Source of the DNA: an uncultured Chitinophaga sp.
GTDB taxonomy: Bacteria > Bacteroidota > Bacteroidia > Cytophagales > Cyclobacteriaceae
DNA length: 64,000 nt
Reading direction: 5' to 3'
Assembly: GCA_902168205.1 (NCBI GenBank)
Contig: CABHOK010000017.1
Location: forward strand, 1-64,000
Part shown: positions 32,364 through 41,590 of the stretch, piece by piece
Numbering within the stretch: position 1 is the stretch's first letter
Layout: the number at the start of each line of letters is the position of its first letter
Program-made: the position numbers and the translations under genes
Notes under the pieces: generated by a model
Told to the model about the DNA's origin: nothing
The model's database searches: none
What the model saw: only the letters and a program-made list of their open reading frames with translations

Positions 32364-35144
32364 TCAGAAATTGTCAAGGAATGATTTGCGTCTCTCAAGC
32401 TTTAAATCCTGAAGAATGCTTGCCTTTACGTTAATGGTAAAGTTAAATGACTGGAATCTTCCAAACGGTGTCCAATTCAAATGCATCGTCCAGCAGTGGA
32501 GATCGCGCGATATACCTAAGTTCGTTTGCGTAAATTCTTTCGACTCGAAGTGATAGCCGGTGCTATAGGTAATCTTCCATTTCTCCGAGAGCGACAGATC
32601 TCCGTTCGCAGATACGGTCTGTATAACATTTGGATCGGAATTTACAGCATGGGTATAGCTCAGGTTATAGCTAACATTGAGACTCCACGGTATTTCAAAA
32701 TCTAAATAGGCATCCGGGTTTTGTATCAGGAAGTCTTTCTCCTGCTGTGGTAAATTTGACTTCGCTATTTTTTCACGACTCGTTGTCTCCTTATTTCTCG
32801 CTTTCGGGTTCAGGTTCGTACTCATGGCTAATGTAGCACTGGTTATACGACCTACTCGTCCGCTTTTCCACGCCAGTTGATCTCTGCGTCTTTCTTCGGG
32901 CTCCTCTCCCTCTATCGGCATCATCACATAGTTATAAGGATCCAATGTAGCAGACAAGTTGAGGTTAAGTTTGTTGTCAAGTATGTTCGTGTTAGCAGAT
33001 ATACCTATAGGAGCGAGTTTAAATGAGTCTGCAATAATATTATAGCTGGTACTGAACGAGAGGTTGTTCAACAACATTACTTTACGTGCTACGGAATCTT
33101 GCGGGCCTTGTACTTTTGCTTCGAGGTTGTTTCCTAAGCTAAATCCGATGGAACCGCTTTTTCCAGTGTTAGAGCCTCCGTATACAAAACCGTCATGATA
33201 GGATTTATATACATTGAGGGGCTTTCCTTCGCTATCAACAGTTTCAAACTTTTGAAAATAGTTTTCATTTCCGGTAAAGTCAGGAGTATACCCAAAGGAT
33301 ATCGATGGGTTAACGATATGTCGTATAGCCTTGATCTTACTAGTTTTCTTTTTAAAGAAGTAAGTACCGTATACCCTTGTTGTTAAACTTGTACTGAAAG
33401 AATAATTTGAAATGCGATTAAATCCTTTGGTCGTATCACCCCGTACAATTGATCCGTTCTCTTCTTTCCATCCAACTTTCTCAAAGTACCACTTCTCTTC
33501 ATAGCTAACCGATGGAGAAACTGTAAAGAAACGAAGTGCTTTAAAAGAGAATGATGCCGGTATAGAATGCCGTATACCTTTCTTACCATTTTCGAAGAAG
33601 GTGCCGAAGTTGTTCATGTTGAATGATGCTATACTATCGGTAGACGATGTCCCAATCTTTCCAAGGTTGTTGGTTACACGATTCGATGCCGCCATTGACC
33701 ATGATACCGAGAAGTTATCCAATGGACCGTTGCCGGCTCCGGTCTTCTTCTGGAATGGATATATATTGGTCATGTTAACGGTAAGGGTAGGCAACGATAA
33801 GTCAACAATTTTAGTAACAAGGTCCTGGTTGTGACTCATGTTCAACCCCATGGTAAATGGTGTTCCTGTAAAGCGTTTGCTATACGATATGTTTGAACTG
33901 AGTTTGGTAGATATATTACTAAGACTTGACGTAGTCAGATCGTACGATGTACCGTAGCCTAAATAGTTATTCTGGTTATAGGTAGTCGTGGCAGCGTTCA
34001 CCGAAGCAGAAAAACGTCCTGTTCCTTTTGATTGTGGCGAGTGGCTCCACGTTAACCGAAAGTCTTTCGTAAAGTTTTGAGTTTCAATCTTATCATCCTG
34101 GTCAGGGTTCTTGGAATATGAGAAGTTTAATGAACCACTATAGTGATAACGTTTCAGGTAACTGGAGTTTGCGTATAGTGCGTGGCCGCCTTTGGAGTAA
34201 ATATCTCCCGTAAGGGCAAGCTTCATATACTCGCTGATGTCGAAGAAATATCCACCGCCCCGCAAGTTAAAACCTCTTCTCCGTTCCTCGCCATACGAAG
34301 GTACAATTATACCCGAAGCACTTTTACGGGGTGAAGGGAACATACCAAACAGAAACCCAAGCGGCAACGGTATATCATTGAACTCCATATAAAACGGTCC
34401 GGCAACAATCTTATCGTTGGGTATAGCCTTGGTTTTGGTAGCTCGAATGCGGAAGTGCGGGTGTTCAAGGTTACAGGTAGTGTAGCTGTTGTGTACGCTC
34501 AATATTTCATTCTTCTCGTTCTTAAAGGCAGCCTCACTGTGTAGATAACCTTCGCCCTGTTGTGTTACCACTTCGCTGATGCGGGCGCGCTTCGTTTTAA
34601 AATTATAGACAATGTCTTTCGTCTCGTATAGTTCAGGGCCGTTCTTAAATACCGGATAGCCTACACGTTGGCCCAGTGAATCGCGCCTGCCATGTGCTGT
34701 AAGTGTACTGTTGGCATAATCAATTACTATTTCATCGGCTTCCAGTTCAATCTCTCCATATACTATTTTTGCTTCACCGTATAGCCATACCATCTGGTTA
34801 TCGAGGGTAGCGCGTATAGAATCTCTGGCAGAATAGTTGATCGTAGTTTCTATATCACCTTTGGGTGGTGGCGTATTGGTGGTATCAGATTTTAAAGTAT
34901 CGGCTTTTGCAGGAGGAGGAATGGTATCGGCCGGAGCTTGTTTGAGTGAATCGGTCTTTAACCGCAGCGTATTCCCTGGTGTTTTAACGGTCGGCTCCAC
35001 CTGCGCATAGGAGGCAATTGATAGGATGAAAAGTAAAGTAAATATAGAAAGTCGCTGCACAGGTGCTGAGTTGAATGTCAGGGCTTTAGCTTTTAGTGAA
35101 AAATTCACATTTTTGCGTAAAGTTATTGCAAATAGATTGAACAT
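32364..35144 (-). CDS. lptD: LptD-like outer-membrane LPS assembly protein
   Basis: The product is about 927 residues from an ATG at 35144; a GTG at 35060 would begin directly at a clean signal peptide (RLSIFTLLFILSIASYAQ) and leave 94 bp to the divergent amidase. The N-terminal periplasmic domain (about 90-300) has the OstA-like beta-jelly roll: MVWLYGEAKIVYGEIELEAD and GEGYLHSEAAF. The rest is a large beta barrel with FGMFPSPRKSASGIIVPSYGEERRRGF, the conserved plug region of LptD. It inserts LPS in the outer leaflet. The gene is divergent from an amidase/MCE pair, a standard Bacteroidota arrangement. Confidence 0.8.
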   Translation of the reverse strand: MFNLFAITLRKNVNFSLKAKALTFNSAPVQRLSIFTLLFILSIASYAQVEPTVKTPGNTLRLKTDSLKQAPADTIPPPAKADTLKSDTTNTPPPKGDIETTINYSARDSIRATLDNQMVWLYGEAKIVYGEIELEADEIVIDYANSTLTAHGRRDSLGQRVGYPVFKNGPELYETKDIVYNFKTKRARISEVVTQQGEGYLHSEAAFKNEKNEILSVHNSYTTCNLEHPHFRIRATKTKAIPNDKIVAGPFYMEFNDIPLPLGFLFGMFPSPRKSASGIIVPSYGEERRRGFNLRGGGYFFDISEYMKLALTGDIYSKGGHALYANSSYLKRYHYSGSLNFSYSKNPDQDDKIETQNFTKDFRLTWSHSPQSKGTGRFSASVNAATTTYNQNNYLGYGTSYDLTTSSLSNISTKLSSNISYSKRFTGTPFTMGLNMSHNQDLVTKIVDLSLPTLTVNMTNIYPFQKKTGAGNGPLDNFSVSWSMAASNRVTNNLGKIGTSSTDSIASFNMNNFGTFFENGKKGIRHSIPASFSFKALRFFTVSPSVSYEEKWYFEKVGWKEENGSIVRGDTTKGFNRISNYSFSTSLTTRVYGTYFFKKKTSKIKAIRHIVNPSISFGYTPDFTGNENYFQKFETVDSEGKPLNVYKSYHDGFVYGGSNTGKSGSIGFSLGNNLEAKVQGPQDSVARKVMLLNNLSFSTSYNIIADSFKLAPIGISANTNILDNKLNLNLSATLDPYNYVMMPIEGEEPEERRRDQLAWKSGRVGRITSATLAMSTNLNPKARNKETTSREKIAKSNLPQQEKDFLIQNPDAYLDFEIPWSLNVSYNLSYTHAVNSDPNVIQTVSANGDLSLSEKWKITYSTGYHFESKEFTQTNLGISRDLHCWTMHLNWTPFGRFQSFNFTINVKASILQDLKLERRKSFLDNF

Positions 35145-35154
35145 TGTAAGGCCT

Positions 35155-35937
35155 GTGAAGAATATTGGATTAACTGTGCTTCTGATAGCAATAACCTTGC
35201 TAAATTCATCATCTACCTGTTTCCGTACAGACGCGAAGGTAGATGTAGTGGTAATTGATGCCGGCCACGGAGGCAAGGACCCTGGAAATATAGGGAAGCA
35301 AGCAAGGGAAAAAGACATCGCGCTGAAGCTGGCGTTAAAGCTTGGCGACTATATAGAAAAGAATATGCCGGATGTAAAGGTAATTTACACCCGTAAAGAT
35401 GATCGTTACCTGGCGCTTGACGAACGTGCGGAGATCGCCAATAAAAACAAGGCTGACCTCTTTATCTGTATCCACGCTAATTCGCATTCCAACACCAAAG
35501 CCTTTGGCACCGAGACCTTTACCATGGGTATGCACGTAGATGAACGCAACTTGCAGGTGGCCAAGCGTGAGAACTCTGTTATCCTGATGGACGAAAACTA
35601 TAAGGAGCGATACGAAGGCTTTGATCCGAACAGTCCGGAGTCCTATATATTATTTACACTTACTCAGAGTGCTTACCAGGAAAGTAGTCTTAGCTTTGCC
35701 CAGAAAGTTGAAGCACAATTCAAAAATAAAGTGGGTCGCTTTAGCCGCGGTGTTAAGCAGGCGGGTTTTGTTGTACTGTGGCGCACCACTATGCCGAGCG
35801 TACTGATCGAAGCCGGCTTCCTGTCCAATCCTCCTGAAGAAAAATTCTTAATGACTGGCGATGGCCAGGATTTAATTGCCTCTGGTATTTACCGGGCCTT
35901 TAAGGAGTATAAAAATGAAGTAGAATCTATAAATTGA
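35155..35937 (+). CDS. N-acetylmuramoyl-L-alanine amidase
   Basis: An Amidase_3 enzyme. VVVIDAGHGGKDPGNIGKQ has the first zinc His, FICIHANSHSN the second, and SVLIEAGFLSNPPEEKFL the catalytic Glu, in the usual order over about 190 residues. The start is ambiguous. A GTG at 35155 gives a short hydrophobic N-terminus (KNIGLTVLLIAITLLNSS, likely signal or anchor); an ATG at 35026 would run through the divergent lptD start region and is less likely. The enzyme cleaves the amide bond between MurNAc and the stem peptide in the periplasm. The MCE gene follows after 47 bp. Confidence 0.85.
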   Translation: MKNIGLTVLLIAITLLNSSSTCFRTDAKVDVVVIDAGHGGKDPGNIGKQAREKDIALKLALKLGDYIEKNMPDVKVIYTRKDDRYLALDERAEIANKNKADLFICIHANSHSNTKAFGTETFTMGMHVDERNLQVAKRENSVILMDENYKERYEGFDPNSPESYILFTLTQSAYQESSLSFAQKVEAQFKNKVGRFSRGVKQAGFVVLWRTTMPSVLIEAGFLSNPPEEKFLMTGDGQDLIASGIYRAFKEYKNEVESIN

Positions 35938-35984
35938 TGACCCAAAAGGTTATTCTGAAATAAACAACTTTCACTTTCCTCTGC

Positions 35985-36938
35985 ATGAAATTATCCAAAG
36001 AATTTAAGGTGGGCCTCTTTATGGTAGTAGCCCTCGCGTTGCTGTATTTCGGATTTAACTTTCTTAAAGGCATCGACTTTTTCTCAACCACCAATAAATA
36101 CTATGCGATCTACCAGAATGTAGATAAGCTTACGGAGTCTAACCAGATATTTTTAAATGGTTATGCCGTAGGTCGCGTAAGCAATATTGAAATTCAGCAG
36201 AGCCGGGATCGTGTTATTGTTGAACTTGACATTGATTCAGATATCGTTCTTACCGATTCATCGATCGCTATGCTGAATGGTGAGATTCTCGGAGGACGCT
36301 TTATTCAGCTCGATGTTCGGGGAGGCGGTAAAAAACTTGATCCAAAAGACACCATGCGTTCTGAAGTAGCCAAGGGTATCATGGACTTCATTACTCAAAA
36401 TGCACAACCGGTCGCTTCCAGCCTTACTACAACTTTAAAGAAAGTAAATGAGTTACTGGAAAACCTATCGGGAAACAGCAAACGACTGGATACGTTGTTT
36501 GCCGGCTTGCAATCAACACCGCGGCTGCTGAACACAACACTCACTACTGCCAACACGAACATTAACGACCTCGGTGCCAATTTCAAAACTGTAGCAACTA
36601 ACCTGAATGGTACACTGGAGGAATTGAAACCTACTATTGCCAACCTTCACGTTGTATCAGACTCGTTAAAGATGATGCAATTGAATGGCACGGTTAAGAA
36701 AGCTCAGGAAAGTCTCACAAAACTGAATGAGACACTGGCCAAGCTGAACAAAGGTGATAATACCGCGAGTAAACTGTTAACGGAAGATACACTCTATGTT
36801 AACCTGAACAAGATGCTCCAGTCAATCGATTCTTTGGCTCAGCATTTCAATAATAATCCGCGTCACTTCCTGTCACCGCTAGGTAAAAGCAGCAAGAAGA
36901 TCGAAAAGGAGTTGTCACGCCAGCGCAAGAGTAATTAA
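35985..36938 (+). CDS. MCE-domain (MlaD-like) lipid transport protein
   Basis: A 317-residue protein with one N-terminal membrane helix (VGLFMVVALALLYFGFNFLK), then an MCE domain at about 35-115 (YYAIYQNVDKLTESNQIFLNGYAVGRVSNI and MLNGEILGGRFIQLDV). A long helical C-terminal half (about 120-300; EELKPTIANLHVVSDSLKMM) follows, with heptad character. MlaD-type proteins form hexamers that carry phospholipids between membranes. It lies 47 bp after the amidase gene with a strong terminator after it. No MlaE/MlaF permease or ATPase genes are adjacent. Confidence 0.9.
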   Translation: MKLSKEFKVGLFMVVALALLYFGFNFLKGIDFFSTTNKYYAIYQNVDKLTESNQIFLNGYAVGRVSNIEIQQSRDRVIVELDIDSDIVLTDSSIAMLNGEILGGRFIQLDVRGGGKKLDPKDTMRSEVAKGIMDFITQNAQPVASSLTTTLKKVNELLENLSGNSKRLDTLFAGLQSTPRLLNTTLTTANTNINDLGANFKTVATNLNGTLEELKPTIANLHVVSDSLKMMQLNGTVKKAQESLTKLNETLAKLNKGDNTASKLLTEDTLYVNLNKMLQSIDSLAQHFNNNPRHFLSPLGKSSKKIEKELSRQRKSN

Positions 36939-36939
36939 C

Positions 36940-36975
36940 AACGAAAGGCTATAGTTACTATAGCCTTTCGTTTTG
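36940..36975 (+). terminator. Intrinsic terminator after the MCE gene
   Basis: AACGAAAGGCTATAG and CTATAGCCTTTCGTT make a perfect 15-bp stem with a TTA loop and a T-run after it. It starts just past the stop codon. Confidence 0.9.
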
Positions 36976-37011
36976 AAGATCCGATATTTTAGTTCACCTC
37001 TCTTTATAGCG

Positions 37012-37034
37012 ATAGTCTATACCGTATAGACTAT
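37012..37034. repeat. 11-bp perfect palindrome with 1-nt centre
   Basis: ATAGTCTATAC, C, GTATAGACTAT is a perfect inverted repeat about 65 bp upstream of the carboxylase start codon, followed by a further CTATGGACTATT word. It is either an operator for the carboxylase gene or one more member of the word-like intergenic repeats; nothing decides between these. Confidence 0.45.
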
Positions 37035-37099
37035 GGACTATTCAGTATTTTTCCAATCTTTAGGTCTTTCATTATCTTCAATTCAATCCATCATTCAGC

Positions 37100-38731
37100 A
37101 TGACGCGCGATCTTGAATTCAACAAAAACGAAGATCAGTTTAAGCAGCTCATTTATCAGCTTCAATCAAAAGCAAAAAAGACCAAGCTTGGCGGAGGCGA
37201 AAAGAAAATTGATGAGCAGCATCAACGCGGAAAACTTACCGCTCGTGAACGCATCGATTATTTAACAGATGATGGTTCATCGTTCGTAGAGATCGGGTTG
37301 TTTACCGGCGATGGTATGTATAAAGAGCAAGGTGGATGTCCGTCCGGTGGTGTTGTTGCCGGCCTCGGCTATATACATGGAAGGCTCACCATGATTGTAG
37401 CAAATGATGCTACCGTAAAAGCTGGCGCATGGTTCCCGATCACAGCCAAGAAAAATCTGCGTGCGCAGGAGATCGCGATGGAGAATCACCTTCCTATAGT
37501 ATATCTCGTGGACAGTGCAGGTGTATTTCTGCCCATGCAGGATGAGATCTTCCCTGATAAAGAACACTTCGGCCGACAGTTCCGAAACAACGCAAAGATG
37601 TCTGCGATGGGTATTGTACAAGTTGCGGCTATCATGGGAAGTTGTGTTGCCGGTGGTGCCTACTTACCGATCATGTCGGATGAAGCTATGATCGTTGACA
37701 AAACCGGATCTATATTTCTGGCAGGCTCTTATTTAGTAAAAGCAGCCATCGGTGAAGATATAGATAACGAAACATTAGGAGGTGCTACAACCCATTGTGA
37801 GATATCCGGTGTAACAGATAATAAATTTCCGAACGACCAGGCTTGTCTTGACTATATACGCTCGCTCTTCAGCAAATTCGGAGCGACCGAAAAAGCTGGC
37901 TTCGATCGCAGTACTCCTGCCCCGCCTTCACTCGACCCGAAAGAACTATATGGCATCATGCCGGTAGATCGTGTGAAGCCTTACGACATGGTGGAGATCA
38001 TTAAACACATCGTTGATAATTCTGAGTTCGATGAGTATAAAGCGCTCTATGGCAAGAGTATTATCTGCGGTACAGCACGCATTGATGGTTGGGCTGTTGG
38101 TATAGTTGCCAATCAACGTAAAGTTGTCAAGACTAAAAAAGGCGAAATGCAAATGGGCGGAGTTATATACTCTGACTCTGCCGATAAAGCTGCACGCTTT
38201 ATTATGAATTGCAACCAGCGAAAAATTCCGTTGGTATTTATACAGGATGTGAGTGGCTTTATGGTGGGCAGTAAAGCAGAACACGGTGGTATAATTAAAG
38301 ATGGCGCCAAGATGGTAAATGCCATGGCAAATTCAACAGTGCCTAAATTCACAATCATTGTAGGTAACTCATATGGAGCGGGTAATTATGCCATGTGTGG
38401 CAAAGCGTACGATCCTCGCTTAATTGTAGCATGGCCTACTGCACAGATAGCAGTAATGAGTGGCGCCTCTGCTGCGAAAACTTTACTACAGATTCGCGTG
38501 AGTACATTAAAGGCCCAGGGCCAGACGATCAGCAAAGAAGAGGAAGAAAAGTTATTGAAAGAAATTACGGATCGCTATAACGAGCAACTGAGTCCCTATT
38601 ATGCTGCGTCACGTTTATGGGTTGATGATGTCATTGATCCGCTCGAAACCCGTAAGGTTATATCGATGGGTATAGAGGCTGCGAATCATGCTCCTGTCGA
38701 GAAATTCAATGTAGGAGTTATTCAAACATAA
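37100..38731 (+). CDS. Acyl-CoA carboxylase, carboxyltransferase (beta) subunit
   Basis: The 543-residue protein has both halves of the biotin-dependent carboxyltransferase fold: KLTARERIDYLTDDGSSFVEIG and the CoA-binding VAGLGYIHGRLTMIVANDATV in the first, and GAGNYAMCGKAYDPRLIVAWPTAQIAVMSGASAA in the second. LVDSAGVFLPMQDEIFPDKEHFG and MGSCVAGGAYLPIMSDEAMIV are close to methylcrotonoyl-CoA carboxylase beta chains, so leucine degradation is the likely pathway, though propionyl-CoA carboxylase relatives share much of this. The alpha (biotin) subunit is not in the window. Length is typical. Confidence 0.85.
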   Translation: MTRDLEFNKNEDQFKQLIYQLQSKAKKTKLGGGEKKIDEQHQRGKLTARERIDYLTDDGSSFVEIGLFTGDGMYKEQGGCPSGGVVAGLGYIHGRLTMIVANDATVKAGAWFPITAKKNLRAQEIAMENHLPIVYLVDSAGVFLPMQDEIFPDKEHFGRQFRNNAKMSAMGIVQVAAIMGSCVAGGAYLPIMSDEAMIVDKTGSIFLAGSYLVKAAIGEDIDNETLGGATTHCEISGVTDNKFPNDQACLDYIRSLFSKFGATEKAGFDRSTPAPPSLDPKELYGIMPVDRVKPYDMVEIIKHIVDNSEFDEYKALYGKSIICGTARIDGWAVGIVANQRKVVKTKKGEMQMGGVIYSDSADKAARFIMNCNQRKIPLVFIQDVSGFMVGSKAEHGGIIKDGAKMVNAMANSTVPKFTIIVGNSYGAGNYAMCGKAYDPRLIVAWPTAQIAVMSGASAAKTLLQIRVSTLKAQGQTISKEEEEKLLKEITDRYNEQLSPYYAASRLWVDDVIDPLETRKVISMGIEAANHAPVEKFNVGVIQT

Positions 38732-38878
38732 CTGGCGCAAGTCTGAAGACTTGTGCCAGCATTGTCAGCAGTCTTCAGACTGTCTTATTATATTCTTAAC
38801 TATATATTTCTATATATACTAGCTTTCAAGTCTGAAGACTTGAGACACTTGTGGTACAAGTCTTCAGACTTGCACCAG
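38731..38878. repeat. REP-like doublet of AAGTCTGAAGACTT palindromes
   Basis: Four copies of a palindromic core occur: AAGTCTGAAGACTT at about 38739 and 38828, a TTC-AGAC variant at about 38770, and AAGTCTTCAGACTT at about 38858. The outer copies extend into CTGGCGCAAGTCT and its inverse AGACTTGCACCAG, so the ends are inverted copies of one another around about 100 bp. This is the layout of REP/REPIN-type elements, in the gap between two convergent genes. Confidence 0.6.
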
Positions 38879-39580
38879 TTATTTGATTTCGAACTGGGCT
38901 GTTACCTGAGCCTGCAGCGTAATTTTTCTGAAGGCGGTAGGATCTTCCGCTGGCATATCACCGGCAGCTTCGTAGTTAGCTTTGCTGCGTACCATTACAT
39001 TGGTAGCCATGTTATCCATCGGATAGTAATTTTCGAATTCTCTTACCATCAATGTCTTGCCCATTTCTGAACCGATAGACTTCAGCAATGCGTCTGCTTT
39101 TGCTTTGGCTGCCTGCAACGCCTTCACTTTCAATTCAAGTCTATATTTCTCTAGTTCGGTGTGTGTAATTTTTGTCAGTGTGATCTGGTTAACTTTTACA
39201 GGCTCAACTTTCTCCAGCAGCTTTTCAAGTTCTGCACCGCTGCTTAAAATTACCTGGTATGTTTTCTCGCGGAAGGCATCTTTATCTTTGCGACCCAGTT
39301 TACCAAACTGTGAACCTACATTGGCGATGGTAACTTTTTTACGATCGATCGATGCGTTCTTGATAGCATCCCAGAATTCCTTATCAAGTTTTTCCAGCGA
39401 TACTTTCTCACGATTCTCTTCAAACTCACGGAGTTGTACGTTCACATAAATTTCGTTCGGCTCTACCTCCTGACGTGCCGTGCCGCTCACTTCTATAAAA
39501 TGTTCACCCTTAAATCCCTCCTGCGCAAATGTTATGGTCGTCAGAAAAAAGAAAACGGAAAATAAAACAGTAGACTTCAT
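38879..39580 (-). CDS. SIMPL-domain (DUF541) secreted protein
   Basis: A 233-residue protein with a signal peptide (MKSTVLFSVFFFLTTITFAQ). It has the SIMPL fold: FIEVSGTARQEVEPNEIYVNVQLREFEENREKV at the start, TYQVILSSGAELEKLLEKVEPVKVNQITL in the middle, and KVKALQAAKAKADALLKSIG near residue 165, a typical helix of the family. SIMPL/DUF541 proteins are periplasmic; some relatives bind envelope or signalling proteins, but no enzymatic function is known. Its stop codon abuts the REP-like repeats. Confidence 0.85.
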   Translation of the reverse strand: MKSTVLFSVFFFLTTITFAQEGFKGEHFIEVSGTARQEVEPNEIYVNVQLREFEENREKVSLEKLDKEFWDAIKNASIDRKKVTIANVGSQFGKLGRKDKDAFREKTYQVILSSGAELEKLLEKVEPVKVNQITLTKITHTELEKYRLELKVKALQAAKAKADALLKSIGSEMGKTLMVREFENYYPMDNMATNVMVRSKANYEAAGDMPAEDPTAFRKITLQAQVTAQFEIK

Positions 39581-39783
39581 GATTGTTATTTTAAATGAAT
39601 AATTGGTTTTCTAAGTTTATCAAAAAATATTCCAGACAATTTTCAATGCTGTTTTTTGCTGATCGTGAGAGATTAGACACTGCAACGGGATAAAAAGTGG
39701 GTAAGCGTTGCACTTTTTTTAAGTGCATTATTCGCATGAGTATCGAATAGTTTTTACTTTAGCAACGACCATTTATCAATTAC

Positions 39784-40638
39784 TTGAAAGACACTGAATT
39801 AAAAGCTCTTGTTTCCCTGCTCGATGATGAGGATGTGCAAATAGTTTCCCATGTCGAAGAGAAAATTCGTTCGCTGGGTACTGCTATTATACCTTTTCTG
39901 GAGCAAGAGTGGGAAAGTAATTTCAATCCGCAGGTACAGCGAAAGATTGAAGAGCTGATCCATGCTTTACAGTATGAGTTATTGAAAGAACGAATCAAGT
40001 CGTGGTACGAAACGCCTGAACAAGACCTGCTCACGGGTATGTGGCTTGTGGCAACGTACCAGTATCCTGATCTTGAGCTTATTAAATTAAAGCAGGAGCT
40101 TGAGCAGATCTATTACGAAACGTGGCTTGAGTTCAAACCCGATCTATACCCGTTCGATCAGATTAAAGTTGTAAACAGTGTACTGTTCAATAAACTGAAA
40201 TTCGGTGCCAACACCAAGAATTTTCATTCACCCGGCAACTCGATGCTCAACGTTGTGCTGGAAACGCGCAAGGGAAATCCGATAACATTGTGTGTGATTT
40301 ATTTACTGGTGAGTCAGAAGTTAAAGCTGCCGGTACATGGCGTAAATCTTCCGAACCTGTTTGTTCTCACCTATAAAGATGAGCGACACACGCAATTCTA
40401 TATAAACGCCTTTAACAAAGGACTGATCTTCTCCCGACAAGACATCGAGAACTATATCAGTGAGCTTCACCTCACACCACAAACATCGTTTTTCGAACCT
40501 TGCTCCAACCTCGAAATCATCCGCAGAGTATTCCGCAACCTCATCATGTCGTTCGATAAAATGGGCGAACACGCGAAAGCGGAAGAAGTAAAAGAACTGC
40601 TGCTGTTGATTGCAGACGGAGCTGACCTGGGCGTGTGA
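39784..40638 (+). CDS. Transglutaminase-like protein (SirB1 type)
   Basis: The 284-residue protein starts from a TTG at 39784 (KDTELKALVSLLDDEDV). The N-terminal helical part (about 1-75) has HEAT-like helices. A transglutaminase-like core follows at about 90-260: NSVLFNKLKFGANTKNFHSPGNSMLNVVLETRKGNPITLCVIYLLVSQKLKLPVHGVNLPNLF, with the Cys in TLCVIYL and the His in PVHGVNLP in the usual order. SirB1-like proteins are found beside many genomes' core genes with no settled activity. A promoter-like TACTTTAG lies at about 39758. Confidence 0.75.
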   Translation: MKDTELKALVSLLDDEDVQIVSHVEEKIRSLGTAIIPFLEQEWESNFNPQVQRKIEELIHALQYELLKERIKSWYETPEQDLLTGMWLVATYQYPDLELIKLKQELEQIYYETWLEFKPDLYPFDQIKVVNSVLFNKLKFGANTKNFHSPGNSMLNVVLETRKGNPITLCVIYLLVSQKLKLPVHGVNLPNLFVLTYKDERHTQFYINAFNKGLIFSRQDIENYISELHLTPQTSFFEPCSNLEIIRRVFRNLIMSFDKMGEHAKAEEVKELLLLIADGADLGV

Positions 40639-40650
40639 AATAGCGGCGAG

Positions 40651-40674
40651 CTTCTAGCTGCCAGCTGCTAGAAG
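40651..40674. repeat. AGCTAGC-type hairpin repeat
   Basis: CTTCTAGC and GCTAGAAG form a perfect 8-bp stem around TGCCAGCT. The words match the hairpin at 250, so this is the second copy of that family. It lies 12 bp after the transglutaminase-like gene and may act as its 3' end. The remaining DNA to 40825 contains further CCAGAGGCCAGCCGCC-like fragments and no gene. Confidence 0.5.
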
Positions 40675-40825
40675 ATGATATTTATACCGCTATTTCGTTA
40701 CATAATGCAGATTTCAGCCTCACTCAAAGACGTATATATACATCATTACTACGAATAATTCACTCTATAAATTAGCAGTAACGTCCTGTAGCCAGAGGCC
40801 AGCCGCCATTTCTCGTAGCTCACAG

Positions 40826-41581
40826 CTAATTCCCTATCCACTTCTTAAACGCTACGGCTTTTTCACGACTGATGTCGAGTTCGAGGTTAATCGGTAGTTT
40901 GAGTTGTACGGTGAGGCCTTTGTGGGTGGTTTTTATTTTGGCTACCGATTGTATATGTATTATATATTGGCGATTAACGCGAAAGAATACTTCGGGACTC
41001 AGCAGACTTTCAATTTCATCGAGGGTGTGATGTTCGGTAATATACTTTTCATTATTAAGCGTGTGCAGGTATATAAGTTCTTCCTTATGAAAGAACGCGA
41101 TCTCGTTTTGCATTACCGGGATCAGTGTATTACGATGTACGGTTAGAAATCGCTCTTTATACTTTCGTGACTGATTACCCCACGTACTCATTAAGGATTT
41201 CAGTTGTTCGCCTAATATAGTCTCGGTGGAGAGCGATTTATACTTGGCTACTGCCGCACGTAATTCAGCTTCATCCACCGGTTTTAATAAATAATCTATA
41301 CTGTTGAGTTTGAATGCACGAATAGCATATTCATCGTAAGCCGTAGTAAAGATGATGGGACAATGAATGTGCAGTGTCTCAAATATTTCGAAACTTATAC
41401 CGTCTGATAATTGAATGTCAGACAGTATCAGGTCGGGTAAATTATTTCCATCGAACCAACCCCTGGCGGCCTCCACACTTGTAATGGTGTCGAGTATCTT
41501 TGCTTCCGGCTCTGCCTTTGCGATCAGGTTCTTCAGATCCTGCGCAACCAGTGGTTCGTCTTCGATGATCAGTATATTCAT
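40826..41581 (-). CDS. LytTR-family response regulator
   Basis: A 251-residue two-component regulator. The receiver domain occupies about 1-120 with the phospho-acceptor D55 (DLILSDIQLSDG), acidic pocket EDEP at the N-terminus and the conserved T/K stretch (FTTAYDEYAIRAFKLNSIDYLLKP). The LytTR DNA-binding domain is at about 145-250 (IAFFHKEELIYLHTLNNEKYI; FFRVNRQYIIHI). It is transcribed with the histidine kinase at 42164, with a GNAT gene between. Targets are not readable. Confidence 0.9.
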   Translation of the reverse strand: MNILIIEDEPLVAQDLKNLIAKAEPEAKILDTITSVEAARGWFDGNNLPDLILSDIQLSDGISFEIFETLHIHCPIIFTTAYDEYAIRAFKLNSIDYLLKPVDEAELRAAVAKYKSLSTETILGEQLKSLMSTWGNQSRKYKERFLTVHRNTLIPVMQNEIAFFHKEELIYLHTLNNEKYITEHHTLDEIESLLSPEVFFRVNRQYIIHIQSVAKIKTTHKGLTVQLKLPINLELDISREKAVAFKKWIGN

Positions 41582-41590
41582 TACCGTTTC

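Noticed and set aside
37012-37034. Palindrome with GTCTA/TAGAC words as a fifth copy of the Rrf2-type operator
   Set aside because: The 9-bp centre GATTT core is absent and the spacing between the arms is 1 nt instead of 9, so it does not match the operator consensus.
38731-38878. CRISPR array made of AAGTCTGAAGACTT repeats
   Set aside because: Repeat copies are palindromic and in both orientations, spacers are unequal and there are no cas genes; REP-like is a better explanation.
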